In this document: positions 12,009 through 18,833 of the stretch, in pieces | Numbering within the stretch: the stretch's first letter is position 1 | Layout: every line of letters starts with the position of its first letter | Virus record (IMG/VR): IMGVR_UViG_3300030107_001766 | Coordinates: 594-35,889 of that record | Length of the DNA: 35,296 bases | Origin: a virus | Strand: one strand, 5' to 3' | Program-made: the position numbers and the translations under genes | Notes under the pieces: model-generated | What the model was told of the DNA's origin: nothing | Databases searched by the model: none | Seen by the model: only the letters and a program-made list of their open reading frames with translations

Positions 12009-12148
12009 ACTAGGCTTATTAGTTTTCGGCATACGCCTCAACTAATCACACCCCCAATAAGCCATGTTTCGCCATTCGGCTACACATTAGAGTTACGGCA
12101 TACGCCTTCACCTAAAACATTCCGCCCTTCGGCTACACTAGGCTTATT
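12009..12148 (+). repeat. Tandemly repeated hairpin module with alternative partners
   Basis: Direct repeats: ACTAGGCTTATT at 12009-12020 and 12137-12148; CGGCATACGCCT at 12027-12038 and 12096-12107; TTCGGCTACAC at 12075-12085 and 12128-12138. AATAAGCC (12056-12063) is complementary to GGCTTATT in either outer repeat (12013-12020 or 12141-12148), so two exclusive folds are possible. Small GC hairpins alternate: GGC-ATAC-GCC, GCC-ATTC-GGC, GGC-ATAC-GCC, GCC-CTTC-GGC. It is noncoding in both strands as far as I can see. Confidence 0.6.
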
Positions 12149-12156
12149 TCAAGATG

Positions 12157-12209
12157 TTGTATGTCGTCAGCAATTTCTTGTACTAAATCTGGTGTGCGTT
12201 GACATACAA
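12157..12209 (+). ncRNA. Closing stem just upstream of the small terminase gene
   Basis: TTGTATGTC (12157-12165) is the exact complement of GACATACAA (12201-12209), 9 bp around a 35-base loop. The 3' arm contains a perfect TTGACA, so the same bases may serve as a promoter -35 box. No T-run follows, so it is not a terminator on the plus strand. Confidence 0.45.
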
Positions 12210-12226
12210 AAATAAAGGTTTATTAG
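12199..12226 (+). promoter_or_regulatory. Possible promoter of the late packaging/morphogenesis block
   Basis: TTGACA (12199-12204) is followed after 16 bases by TATTAG (12221-12226), or after 19 by TAGTAT. A start near 12233 would leave only a few bases before ATG 12239, giving an almost leaderless message. The -35 is perfect but the -10 is mediocre. Confidence 0.4.
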
Positions 12227-12238
12227 TATAAGAGACTT

Positions 12239-12619
12239 ATGCCTAATACTCCCACAATTAAGAACTTAACGCATAGACAACGCACACTTGTTGATACTAT
12301 TGTATCACAAGATATTAGCGTAACAAAAGCTGCTGAAATTGCTGGATATGCTAAGGGTGAGAGTGGTAGAGTAGTAGCAAGTAAAACATTACGATTACCA
12401 CATGTACAAGAGTATATGATGCAACAAGTAGGGCAACACCTCACCCTTTCAAGCATATCTTCTGTGAAACGACTACGACATCTTGTTGACCATGCTCGTT
12501 CAGAGTATGTTCAGCTCGAAGCTAGTAAGGATATCTTAGATAGAGTAGGGTTCAAGCAACCTGATAAGGTTAGACATACTCTGGATGGTGATATCAGCGT
12601 CAAGATAGATTTATCTTGA
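12239..12619 (+). CDS. terS: Terminase small subunit
   Basis: The 126-residue protein has an N-terminal helix-turn-helix typical of small terminases: 'LTHRQRTLVDTIVSQDISVTKAAEIAGYAKGESGRVVASKTLRLPHVQEYM'. This resembles the Terminase_2 family 'xxAAxxAGYxxxxxxxxxAxxxLxxPxVxxxM'. The C-terminal half ('SVKRLRHLVDHARSEYVQLEASKDILDRVGF') is the usual helical oligomerisation region. It would recognise the packaging site on concatemeric DNA and deliver it to the large subunit encoded at 13623. It is the first gene of the rightward block. The ribosome site is weak (AGAGA), which fits a near-leaderless start. Confidence 0.78.
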   Translation: MPNTPTIKNLTHRQRTLVDTIVSQDISVTKAAEIAGYAKGESGRVVASKTLRLPHVQEYMMQQVGQHLTLSSISSVKRLRHLVDHARSEYVQLEASKDILDRVGFKQPDKVRHTLDGDISVKIDLS

Positions 12620-12836
12620 GTCGCTGATACCTACTACATGGTCAAGGGGGTGTGATATAGTATATAGAGGTAGGGGGGTTTAAAAAACACATGTCCTTAT
12701 AGCTAGTGGTAGTTCACAAGCAATTATAGTCAAAAAGGTTCGGTATGAGAAAAGTGCGTAGACAAATAGAACAAAATATATTTTACTGCTTGACAGGTTC
12801 AGATATGAGCTTATGTGGTTTTTGATTGAACGATAA
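12620..12836 (+). other. Noncoding gap after terS; possible packaging site region
   Basis: This 217-base gap holds a G-run (GGTAGGGGGG around 12672), TACCT/AGGTA arms and a TTGACA (12790-12795) with a poor -10 (TATGTG, 16 bases later) that might serve the small genes at 12837. A 26-codon frame (12745-12825) is the only open frame worth naming. Packaging sites often lie beside the small terminase gene, but no diagnostic site is visible. Confidence 0.35.
12745..12825 (+). CDS. Doubtful 26-aa frame
   Basis: It begins 'MRKVRRQIEQNIFYC' after a weak AAGG element and encodes 26 residues. It fits between terS and the next small gene, but without overlap or a strong ribosome site it may be chance. 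Confidence 0.22.
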   Translation: MRKVRRQIEQNIFYCLTGSDMSLCGF

Positions 12837-13016
12837 ATGATAAAAAAGAATCCATTCGTAAAGCAACCTGAACCTAAGCGTTCGAACGCTAACTTGACTT
12901 CTGTTGCTAATACTCTTAGGAAGTTGGGTAGATATAAACCAAACTCTTTAATAAGGGAAAGGAATGAAAATGATGAAGATAAAAGAAACATGGAACAACC
13001 TGAGCAAGAAAGGTAA
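12837..13016 (+). CDS. 59-aa hydrophilic small protein
   Basis: It encodes 59 residues starting 'MIKKNPFVKQPEPKRSNANL', with 'VANTLRKLGRYKPNSLIRERNEND' and a charged end. Its codon use matches the neighbouring genes, and the 3' end overlaps the 37-aa membrane gene by 53 bases. The ribosome site is weak. A perfect 14-base palindrome lies within it. Small basic proteins are usual between the terminase genes of podoviruses; the role is unknown. Confidence 0.55.
   Translation: MIKKNPFVKQPEPKRSNANLTSVANTLRKLGRYKPNSLIRERNENDEDKRNMEQPEQER
12877..12890. repeat. Perfect 14-base palindrome
   Basis: AGCGTTCGAACGCT reads the same on both strands. It lies in the packaging region, inside the 59-aa gene, and is far more GC-rich than its surroundings. 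It might be a protein-binding or cleavage site; chance or coding constraint is also possible. Confidence 0.5.
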
Positions 13017-13077
13017 GATTGCTTCTGTTGCTCTTATAGTTATTGCTGGATTAGTTATTTATAACTGGGTATTCTAA
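12964..13077 (+). CDS. 37-aa single-span membrane protein
   Basis: After an AGGGAAAGGA ribosome element the frame encodes 37 residues: a basic amphipathic start (MKMMKIKETWNNLSKKGK) followed by one membrane span (IASVALIVIAGLVIYNWVF). The positive N-terminus predicts the C-terminus outside. It overlaps the upstream gene by 53 bases and shares its TAA with the next ATG (TAATG). Similar tiny membrane proteins sit next to terminase genes in marine podoviruses, by recollection. Role unknown. Confidence 0.68.
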   Translation: MKMMKIKETWNNLSKKGKIASVALIVIAGLVIYNWVF

Positions 13078-13190
13078 TGCCGAAAAAAAAGAATCCTTAT
13101 GCCAAGGAGCTTATGTCTGGTAAGTACAGACAGAAAAAGAAACCCTCAAAAAAAAATTATGACAGAAAAAAGTCCAAATCCAAATATTGA
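13077..13190 (+). CDS. 37-aa lysine-rich protein
   Basis: It starts on TAATG and encodes 37 residues, about 40% Lys/Arg ('MPKKKNPYAKELMSGKYRQ', then 'KKKPSKKNYDRKKSKSKY'). The 'KKKNPYAK.L....YRQKK' pattern recalls a short basic protein commonly found in alphaproteobacterial podoviruses. It may bind DNA or be a structural minor protein. It overlaps the following gene by 32 bases. Confidence 0.68.
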   Translation: MPKKKNPYAKELMSGKYRQKKKPSKKNYDRKKSKSKY

Positions 13191-13413
13191 TGTCGCTTCT
13201 GTCATACAGCATCTCAATAATTTAAAAGACCAAATAGGAAATATTACTCTCCATATTGAATGGAAGAATGGAACACAAGGGGTATATGGCAATCCTAAAA
13301 CTGTAGATGAATATGCAACTGCTAGTATGATGATACAGCAGTATGCCTTGCAAACTCTTAGAGAACAAGGATTAATAGATGATACAGAAGAAATAAATTT
13401 TACTATACATTAA
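13159..13413 (+). CDS. 84-aa hypothetical protein
   Basis: The internal ATG at 13159 is chosen over an upstream 13099 start because bases 13077-13190 encode the lysine-rich protein in another frame. The product (start 'MTEKSPNPNIDVASVIQHL', later 'ITLHIEWKNGTQGVYGN') has 84 residues and looks alpha/beta. No family is recognised. It ends in a TAATG overlap with the next gene, so the two are coupled, just before the large terminase. Confidence 0.62.
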   Translation: MTEKSPNPNIDVASVIQHLNNLKDQIGNITLHIEWKNGTQGVYGNPKTVDEYATASMMIQQYALQTLREQGLIDDTEEINFTIH

Positions 13414-13619
13414 TGTCTTTTCAATTACATACTGGTGATTCCCTTACATATCCTGATATCCTTCTTCTTAGAAAGATAGTAAAGAAAGTCCACTTTAGAC
13501 ATTACCCAAAAGAATTAATGACAGACCATGAAGCTGATAAATTTATTTATTCCCTAACACCTAAAATAAAAGAACAACTAATTAAAACTTTCGTAGACGG
13601 AAATTTCGAGTATAAGTAG
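13413..13619 (+). CDS. 68-aa hypothetical protein upstream of terL
   Basis: It encodes 68 residues ('MSFQLHTGDSLTYPDILLL', 'KVHFRHYPKELMTDHEADKF') with three or four helices. It starts on the TAATG of the previous gene and ends 3 bases before the large terminase gene. Comparable small proteins precede terL in several marine podoviruses; no function is established that I know of. Confidence 0.65.
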   Translation: MSFQLHTGDSLTYPDILLLRKIVKKVHFRHYPKELMTDHEADKFIYSLTPKIKEQLIKTFVDGNFEYK

Positions 13620-13622
13620 CTA

Positions 13623-15152
13623 ATGGTTACTTTCCATTACAAACCAGATGGAGAAGTCATAAAGAAATTTATGAAGGACACCTCTTTCTTTAGAGGAATA
13701 AGAGGACCAGTAGGTTCAGGTAAATCAGTTGCTTGTTGCATAGAAATTTTTAGGAGAGCATTACAACAAGAAAAAAATAGTGAAGGTATAAGAAAATCAA
13801 GATGGGCAGTTATACGAAATACAAATCCACAGCTAAGAACAACAACAATTAAAACATGGCTGGATTGGTTTGATGAAAATAGCTGGGGTCCGTTTAACTG
13901 GTCAGTTCCTTATACGCATAGATTTAAAAAAGGAGAAGTAGACTTAGAAGTTATCTTCTTAGCTTTAGATAGACCAGATGATGTTAAAAAATTATTATCT
14001 TTAGAATTAACTGGGGTATGGATTAACGAAGCAAGGGAATTACCTAAAGCAATAGTAGATGCGTGTAGTATGCGTGTTGGTCGTTTCCCTTCTATGAAAG
14101 ATGGAGGACCATCTTGGTTTGGAGTAATAGCAGATACCAATGCTCCTGAAGAAGACCATTGGTGGTCTATCATGTCAGGCGAAGCAAATGTACCAGATTA
14201 TATTTCCCAAGAAGATAGACTAATGTTAATTAAACCTGATAACTGGAATTTTTTTATTCAGCCATCAGGAATGAAAGAAGTAAAGAACAAAGACAATCAA
14301 TTAATAGGATATGAAAAAAATACTAAAGCAGAAAACTTTAAGAATCTAAATCCTGAATACTATAATAATATTATACGAGGTAAGTCTAAAGGGTGGATAG
14401 ATGTTTATATAATGAATCGTTTAGGAGCTATCGAAGAAGGAAAATCTGTCTTTAACTCTTTTAACGAGGAGGTTCATTTAGCTAAAGAGGATATCCCTTT
14501 CTCACCTAAAGCTCCAGTATATATTGGAATAGATTTTGGATTAACACCTTCTGCTGTTTTTGGTCAGCGAATAGGAATGGGTGTATGGCATATAATAAAA
14601 GAATTAGTATGTCAGGATATGGGAGCAGTTAAGTTTGCTGAATTATTAAGACAAGAGATGGCAGAATATAAACGAGTAGAATTTAATATCTATGGCGACC
14701 CAGCAGGAGATTTTAGAAGTCAAACAGATGAATCAACTCCTTTTCAAATATTAAGAGGAGCTGGTATTCAAGCATTTCCAGCTCCATCAAATGATATATC
14801 TTTACGACTAGAATCAGTTAATGCTGTTCTAACAAGAATGATAGATGGTAGAAGTTCTTTCCTAGTTTCTCCTAAATGTATTAATATTAAAAAAGGTTTT
14901 CAAGGTGGGTATCATTATCGAAGACTACAAGTATCAGGAGATAGGTATGAAGATAAACCTATGAAGAATAGATATTCTCATGTAATGGACGCTTTACAAT
15001 ATTTATTGTTGGGAGCTGGTGAAGGTAAATCTATAGTTCAGGGTAGACAACCTATTAAACCATTTGTTATAGAACGCAATTATGATGTCTTTAATAGAAA
15101 ACCTAAAATAAAAAAGAAGTCATTATGGCAAAGAATGAGGAGTGGATTATAG
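13623..15152 (+). CDS. terL: Terminase large subunit
   Basis: The 509-residue protein has both terminase activities. The ATPase has Walker A 'GPVGSGKS' (residues 28-35) and Walker B 'GVWINEA' with Glu near 136. The RNase H-like nuclease has acidic residues in 'GIDFGLTPSAV' (about 303), 'YGDPAGDFR' (about 357) and 'HVMDALQYLL' (about 453). It would cut concatemers and drive DNA into the prohead through the portal encoded at 15812. The length is normal for the family. Its last 28 bases overlap the next gene. Confidence 0.93.
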   Translation: MVTFHYKPDGEVIKKFMKDTSFFRGIRGPVGSGKSVACCIEIFRRALQQEKNSEGIRKSRWAVIRNTNPQLRTTTIKTWLDWFDENSWGPFNWSVPYTHRFKKGEVDLEVIFLALDRPDDVKKLLSLELTGVWINEARELPKAIVDACSMRVGRFPSMKDGGPSWFGVIADTNAPEEDHWWSIMSGEANVPDYISQEDRLMLIKPDNWNFFIQPSGMKEVKNKDNQLIGYEKNTKAENFKNLNPEYYNNIIRGKSKGWIDVYIMNRLGAIEEGKSVFNSFNEEVHLAKEDIPFSPKAPVYIGIDFGLTPSAVFGQRIGMGVWHIIKELVCQDMGAVKFAELLRQEMAEYKRVEFNIYGDPAGDFRSQTDESTPFQILRGAGIQAFPAPSNDISLRLESVNAVLTRMIDGRSSFLVSPKCINIKKGFQGGYHYRRLQVSGDRYEDKPMKNRYSHVMDALQYLLLGAGEGKSIVQGRQPIKPFVIERNYDVFNRKPKIKKKSLWQRMRSGL

Positions 15153-15538
15153 CTTTTACCAGCAGACCTGAGAAGTCAGCATGGTTTCATTGGTGGACAC
15201 ATAAAGATTTTAAACACGCTTTAGCTTTTAAATATGAACCTAAACATCATTTATGGGTTTCATATAACTGGGGTAAAAATGGTGTAGACATTAGAATATT
15301 AACACCAGAAGAAATGACTTCTGCTTGTTTATATTTTAAAGAAAATCATAATGCTAAATTTTTAATAGCAGAAGCAAAGGAATTACCTACTTTTTATATT
15401 ATGGAATTAACCTTTACGAATTGCGTAACAGCTATTAGACACTTAGTAGGAATAAGAAAATTAATGATAACTCCATATAGATTGTATTGTGCGTTGAAAA
15501 GTATGGGGTGTAGAGAGTATTTAGAAGATTCTAATTAG
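15125..15538 (+). CDS. 137-aa protein, possible permuted papain-like (LRAT/NlpC-P60) fold
   Basis: It encodes 137 residues. His31 in 'DFKHALAFKY' is followed by beta-like segments and, much later, Cys100 in 'ELTFTNCVTAIRHLVGI'. An N-terminal H-A/G-hydrophobic strand and a later N-C at the start of a helix is the order seen in permuted NlpC/P60 and LRAT-type papain folds. This is a structural guess from motif order only. Such a protein could be an envelope-acting hydrolase or acyltransferase. It overlaps terL by 28 bases, so it is expressed with packaging genes. Confidence 0.6.
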   Translation: MAKNEEWIIAFTSRPEKSAWFHWWTHKDFKHALAFKYEPKHHLWVSYNWGKNGVDIRILTPEEMTSACLYFKENHNAKFLIAEAKELPTFYIMELTFTNCVTAIRHLVGIRKLMITPYRLYCALKSMGCREYLEDSN

Positions 15539-15549
15539 AAAGGTTAATT

Positions 15550-15807
15550 ATGGGTGCAGTAAAAAAGAAAGTAGAAAAAGTTATGGGCAAAGGCAAATCA
15601 ACTGATTCACCAGCTCCAGCAGCATCAACTACACCATCACCTGATGGTAATGTTCAAGCATCTGCGTATTCTACAAAAAGAGGAAAAAAATCTTTAATTC
15701 GAGGTTTAGCTCCTAGAGGAATGACTGGTGGAAGTGGATATAATACAAGTGGTGGTGACTTTGCAGTATTCTTAGAACAATTAATGAAAAGAAAAACATT
15801 AGGATAA
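15550..15807 (+). CDS. 85-aa low-complexity virion protein candidate (T7 gp7.3-like)
   Basis: It encodes 85 residues: a basic helix start (MGAVKKKVEKVMGKGKS), a Ser/Pro/Ala-rich middle (TDSPAPAASTTPSPDG) and a Gly/Arg-rich end. The 'MG.VKKKV.KV' start and position just before the portal recall the small gp7.3-type tail/virion protein of T7-like phages; similarity is by shape only. A GG-type ribosome element (AAAGGTTAATT) lies upstream. Confidence 0.6.
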   Translation: MGAVKKKVEKVMGKGKSTDSPAPAASTTPSPDGNVQASAYSTKRGKKSLIRGLAPRGMTGGSGYNTSGGDFAVFLEQLMKRKTLG

Positions 15808-15811
15808 CTAA

Positions 15812-17392
15812 ATGGCAGAAGATAAGTTTGCCTTTATATTAAATAAATATAAAGAAGCACATAATCTTAGAGAAAATTTTGTTCCTAAGTTTGAGGAGTG
15901 CTATGAATATACATTACCTCAGCGTGAATCATTTTATTTTGAATCACCAGCTAATAATAGAGCGGATAAAATCTATGATGAAACTGCTGTAGTAGGTGTT
16001 CAAGAGTTTGCTAGTAGATTACAGTCAGGTATGATTCCAGCATTTGCAAAATGGTTTTCTCTTAAATCAGGTACAGATATAGAAAATGATGAGCTTATGG
16101 CTGTAGATGAGCAGTTAGAACAAGTAACTGATTATGTTTTTCAAGTAATTAATAATAGTAATTTTAACCAAGAATCACACGAAGCATTTCTTGATTTAGC
16201 AATAGGCACAGCTTGTTTATTGGTAACTGAAGGAGATGAAACACAACCTATAAAATTTAACGCAGTACCTTTACCACAAATGTTATTACTATCAGGACCT
16301 GATGGTAAGATAGATTGGATATTTAGATTAAGAAATATACCTATTCATCAATTACAAATACTATATCCCAAAGCAAAACTAGATGATGAAATAATACATA
16401 TGATGGCTAGAGACCCAAATAAGAAATGTGAAATAATTGAGGCAACCTATAAACATTATGGCGAAGATGAGGAAACATGGCATTATTGTGTTCTTATGAA
16501 GAAAATGAAAAAGGTTATCTATGAAGAAGAATTTAAAGGACAAGGTGGAAACCCATGGCTAGTCTTTAGATGGTCTAAAGCATCAGGAGAAGTTTATGGT
16601 AGAGGACCTGTGTTTAATGGAATATCAGCAATTAAAACTTGTAACCTTGTTATAGAAATGATTTTAGAAAATGCACAGATGGCAATATCAGGTGTATGGC
16701 AAATATCAGATGATGGTACAGTTAATCCTGATACAATAAATCTTGTACCCGGCAGTGTAATTCCTGTAGCTCCAAACTCAGATGGACTACAACCATTGAA
16801 GATGGCTGGTAATTTTAATGTAGCAGATTTAGTTCTACAAGATATGCGACACAATATTAAGAAAGCATTATACAATGAAATGCTAGGTAGACCTATGGCT
16901 AAAACACCAATGTCAGCTAGAGAAGTAGCAGAAAGACAAGCAGATTTACAACGACAAATAGGAGCTGCGTATGGCAGACTTCAAGCAGAATTTATACAAC
17001 CATTAATAAAACGAGTAGTATATCTTTTAAAGAAACAAGGAAGAATACAATTACCAGTTATTGATGGTAGGGAAATTAGGGTTAAACCTGAATCTCCTTT
17101 ATCTAAAGCTCAACAGCAACAAGATGTATTAAATGTTGATTCTTTCTTAGAATTAGTTATGATGCGCTTCGGACCACAGATGTTAAACATGGTAGTTAAA
17201 TCAGAAGTTGCAGCAGAATACTTGGCTAAGAAATTAGGTGTTCCTCTCGAAATCTTGCGTGAACCTGAAGAAAGAGAAGCTATTGCTAATCAAATTGCTC
17301 AGATGGCTCAGCAAGGTCAAAACCCTATGGAAGGTGGAGCTGCTCCTCCCAATCAAGCTCCACCTGAAATGAGTGAGGAAATGCCAGTATAA
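15812..17392 (+). CDS. Portal (head-tail connector) protein, T7 gp8-like
   Basis: The 526-residue protein matches the podovirus connector family. The N-terminus 'YKEAHNLRENFVPKFEECYEYTLPQRESF' and 'DETAVVGVQEFASRLQSGMIPAFAKWFSL' are hallmark segments; 'VFRWSKASGEVYGRGPVFNGI' and 'PMSAREVAERQADLQRQIG' follow. The C-terminus is Gln/Pro/Glu-rich. Twelve copies would form the ring through which DNA enters and leaves the head. Length is close to the usual T7-type size. It ends in a TAATG overlap with the next gene. Confidence 0.93.
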   Translation: MAEDKFAFILNKYKEAHNLRENFVPKFEECYEYTLPQRESFYFESPANNRADKIYDETAVVGVQEFASRLQSGMIPAFAKWFSLKSGTDIENDELMAVDEQLEQVTDYVFQVINNSNFNQESHEAFLDLAIGTACLLVTEGDETQPIKFNAVPLPQMLLLSGPDGKIDWIFRLRNIPIHQLQILYPKAKLDDEIIHMMARDPNKKCEIIEATYKHYGEDEETWHYCVLMKKMKKVIYEEEFKGQGGNPWLVFRWSKASGEVYGRGPVFNGISAIKTCNLVIEMILENAQMAISGVWQISDDGTVNPDTINLVPGSVIPVAPNSDGLQPLKMAGNFNVADLVLQDMRHNIKKALYNEMLGRPMAKTPMSAREVAERQADLQRQIGAAYGRLQAEFIQPLIKRVVYLLKKQGRIQLPVIDGREIRVKPESPLSKAQQQQDVLNVDSFLELVMMRFGPQMLNMVVKSEVAAEYLAKKLGVPLEILREPEEREAIANQIAQMAQQGQNPMEGGAAPPNQAPPEMSEEMPV

Positions 17393-17655
17393 TGAAGGAA
17401 AAAAAGATAGAAGGAGTTGTAAGTATTGATGGATTCCGAAGAACAATAGAACAAGAAAAACAATTAAATCAAGAATTTGCTGGATTATTTAAAGATAAAT
17501 TAGGTGATAAAGTATTAGAATATCTAAAAGCAATAACAATTAATAGCGTATCAGGACCAGAAATATCAAATGAAAAGTTGCGACACCTAGAAGGTTCAAG
17601 GTATATAGTAGGATTAATTGAATATAGAATTAAACAAGGAAGGGATAATGGCTGA
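17392..17655 (+). CDS. 87-aa Bbp19-like phage protein
   Basis: It encodes 87 residues. The C-terminal half ('GLFKDKLGDKVLEYLKAITINSVSGPEI', 'HLEGSRYIVGLIEYRIKQG') resembles the small Bbp19-type protein found between portal and scaffold in many podoviruses (G-xxVLxxL...EGxRxxxxxI). Its role is not established; position suggests head assembly. It is coupled to the portal stop (TAATG) and overlaps the scaffold start by 8 bases. Confidence 0.7.
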   Translation: MKEKKIEGVVSIDGFRRTIEQEKQLNQEFAGLFKDKLGDKVLEYLKAITINSVSGPEISNEKLRHLEGSRYIVGLIEYRIKQGRDNG

Positions 17656-18436
17656 AGAAGAAATTAAACAAGAACCAGTAGATGCAGAAGCAGTTGGAGA
17701 AGTTATAAAAGAATTTCAAGATGAAAAGAAAGCTGCCGAAAAACCTGAATTTGTACCTACAAAATTTTGGGATTCTGAAAAGAATGAATTAAAAATAAAA
17801 GAATTTGCAGATAGTTATGGTAATTTAGAAAAAGCATTTCACTCTAAAGTAGATGAGCTTACGCCTCATATTAAAAAACAAATTGAATCTGATATGACAA
17901 AAGATAGACCAGAAACACAAGATGGTTATGCTGTAAAACTAGATGAATCTTTTGGTGAAGTACAAATCCCAAATGATGACCCACTATTAAATTGGTGGAA
18001 AGATACCTGTTATAAATCAGGTTATAGTAATGAAATATTTAATGAGGGTGTGAATCAGTATCTAAAAACTTCTACTAATGGTGTGCCAGTATATGAAGAT
18101 GAAATGGCAAAGTTAGGAGAAACAGGAAAACAAAGAGCAGAAGCTGTTAATCTATGGCTAAAAGGAAACTTAGATGAAACAGAATATAATCATATGGCAG
18201 ATTATCTTACAACAGCAGATGGTGTAAGAGCTGTAGAAAAAATTATGAAGAATAATAAATCAAATATTACTACTCAACAAACACCACAAGCTCCATTAGA
18301 TGTTGCTGATAGTAGAAAAGAATTAGAAAAAATGATGAAAGACCCTAGATATTTTCATCCTCAACATAGAGATGAACAATTTATTAAGAAAGTAAATGAA
18401 TCATTTAATAAATTATATCCTGAACAGACAGAATAA
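17648..18436 (+). CDS. Scaffolding protein
   Basis: The ATG at 17648 is preferred over one at 17618: it has an AAGGAAGGG ribosome site and gives a typical start 'MAEEEIKQEPVDAEAVGE'. The 262-residue protein is acidic, helical, without hydrophobic core, contains 'FVPTKFWDSEKNELKIKEFADSYGNLEKAF', and ends with a small charged helical motif ('FIKKVNESFNKLYPEQTE'). These are scaffold traits, and it sits between portal and capsid. It would guide capsid shell assembly and then leave. Confidence 0.8.
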   Translation: MAEEEIKQEPVDAEAVGEVIKEFQDEKKAAEKPEFVPTKFWDSEKNELKIKEFADSYGNLEKAFHSKVDELTPHIKKQIESDMTKDRPETQDGYAVKLDESFGEVQIPNDDPLLNWWKDTCYKSGYSNEIFNEGVNQYLKTSTNGVPVYEDEMAKLGETGKQRAEAVNLWLKGNLDETEYNHMADYLTTADGVRAVEKIMKNNKSNITTQQTPQAPLDVADSRKELEKMMKDPRYFHPQHRDEQFIKKVNESFNKLYPEQTE

Positions 18437-18440
18437 ATAA

Positions 18441-18710
18441 ATGGATAAGCTGGTCCTTATAGAATGGGTAGATGCTTTGGACCAAGAAAATGGCTGGATT
18501 TCTAAAGAAACTGCTATGAAAGCAAATGTAATGACTGTTATCTCAGTCGGATTTGTTATCAATGAAGATGCAGATATGATTACAATTATAGGTGATAAGG
18601 ATAAAGACCCTGATGCCGATACAGATATTTCACGTGTAACAACAATACCAAAAGGGTGTATTAAGAATACTAGAGTATTGTGCGTTGATTGTAATTGCAA
18701 TAATAATTAA
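18441..18710 (+). CDS. 89-aa conserved-type phage protein before the capsid gene
   Basis: It encodes 89 residues: 'LIEWVDALDQENGWIS' then 'MTVISVGFVINEDADMITI' and 'SRVTTIPKGCIKNTRVLC'. The pattern (V.W.DA....GW... then 'VGfvi.ed.d.itl' and 'ipk.cI') is one I associate with small beta-rich phage proteins of unknown function. The end is Cys/Asn-rich (CVDCNCNNN). It is 4 bases after the scaffold gene. Confidence 0.65.
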   Translation: MDKLVLIEWVDALDQENGWISKETAMKANVMTVISVGFVINEDADMITIIGDKDKDPDADTDISRVTTIPKGCIKNTRVLCVDCNCNNN

Positions 18711-18833
18711 AGCATAATTAACTATGCCTTTAGCTCGTCTAAAGTATGCCCTCGGATAACATACTCACAGTTTAAGATAACATAGGAAGCGAACCGAAAG
18801 GTTTATTTAACAACAACAATAACGAGGTATGTT
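18711..18833 (+). promoter_or_regulatory. Leader of the capsid gene with GNRA-type hairpin and A-rich stretch
   Basis: This 123-base gap holds a GCATA/TATGC hairpin right after the upstream stop (18712-18727), a 9-base direct repeat GATAACATA at 18755-18763 and 18776-18784 (21 bases apart), an AACC-GAAA-GGTT hairpin (18792-18803) and then an unstructured AACAACAACAATAACGAGGT leader. This suits a highly translated message that may be processed or separately initiated. No convincing promoter is seen. Confidence 0.45.

Noticed and set aside
12009-12148. CRISPR array because of repeated motifs with spacers
   Set aside because: Only two copies of each short motif occur, at unequal spacing (69, 53 and 128 bases), and no cas gene is present.
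11515-12238. Group I or II self-splicing intron in the hub
   Set aside because: There is no interrupted gene on either side; the hub lies between divergent genes and holds no endonuclease frame, so splicing would have no purpose here.
11418-12238. tRNA or tmRNA gene inside the structured region
   Set aside because: I found no T-loop/acceptor combination (GGTTCRA with a 7-bp acceptor and CCA-type end) around the hairpins on either strand.
12223-12456. 77-aa frame on the minus strand with many cysteines
   Set aside because: It lies opposite the small terminase gene, whose helix-turn-helix content and position are clear; the antisense frame has no ribosome site or context.
13099-13158. Longer N-terminus for the 84-aa gene
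   Set aside because: The extra 20 codons lie over the 37-aa lysine-rich gene in another frame, which starts on a TAATG overlap and looks more natural.
17618-17647. Upstream start for the scaffold protein
   Set aside because: It lacks a ribosome site; ATG 17648 has AAGGAAGGG upstream and a typical acidic start.
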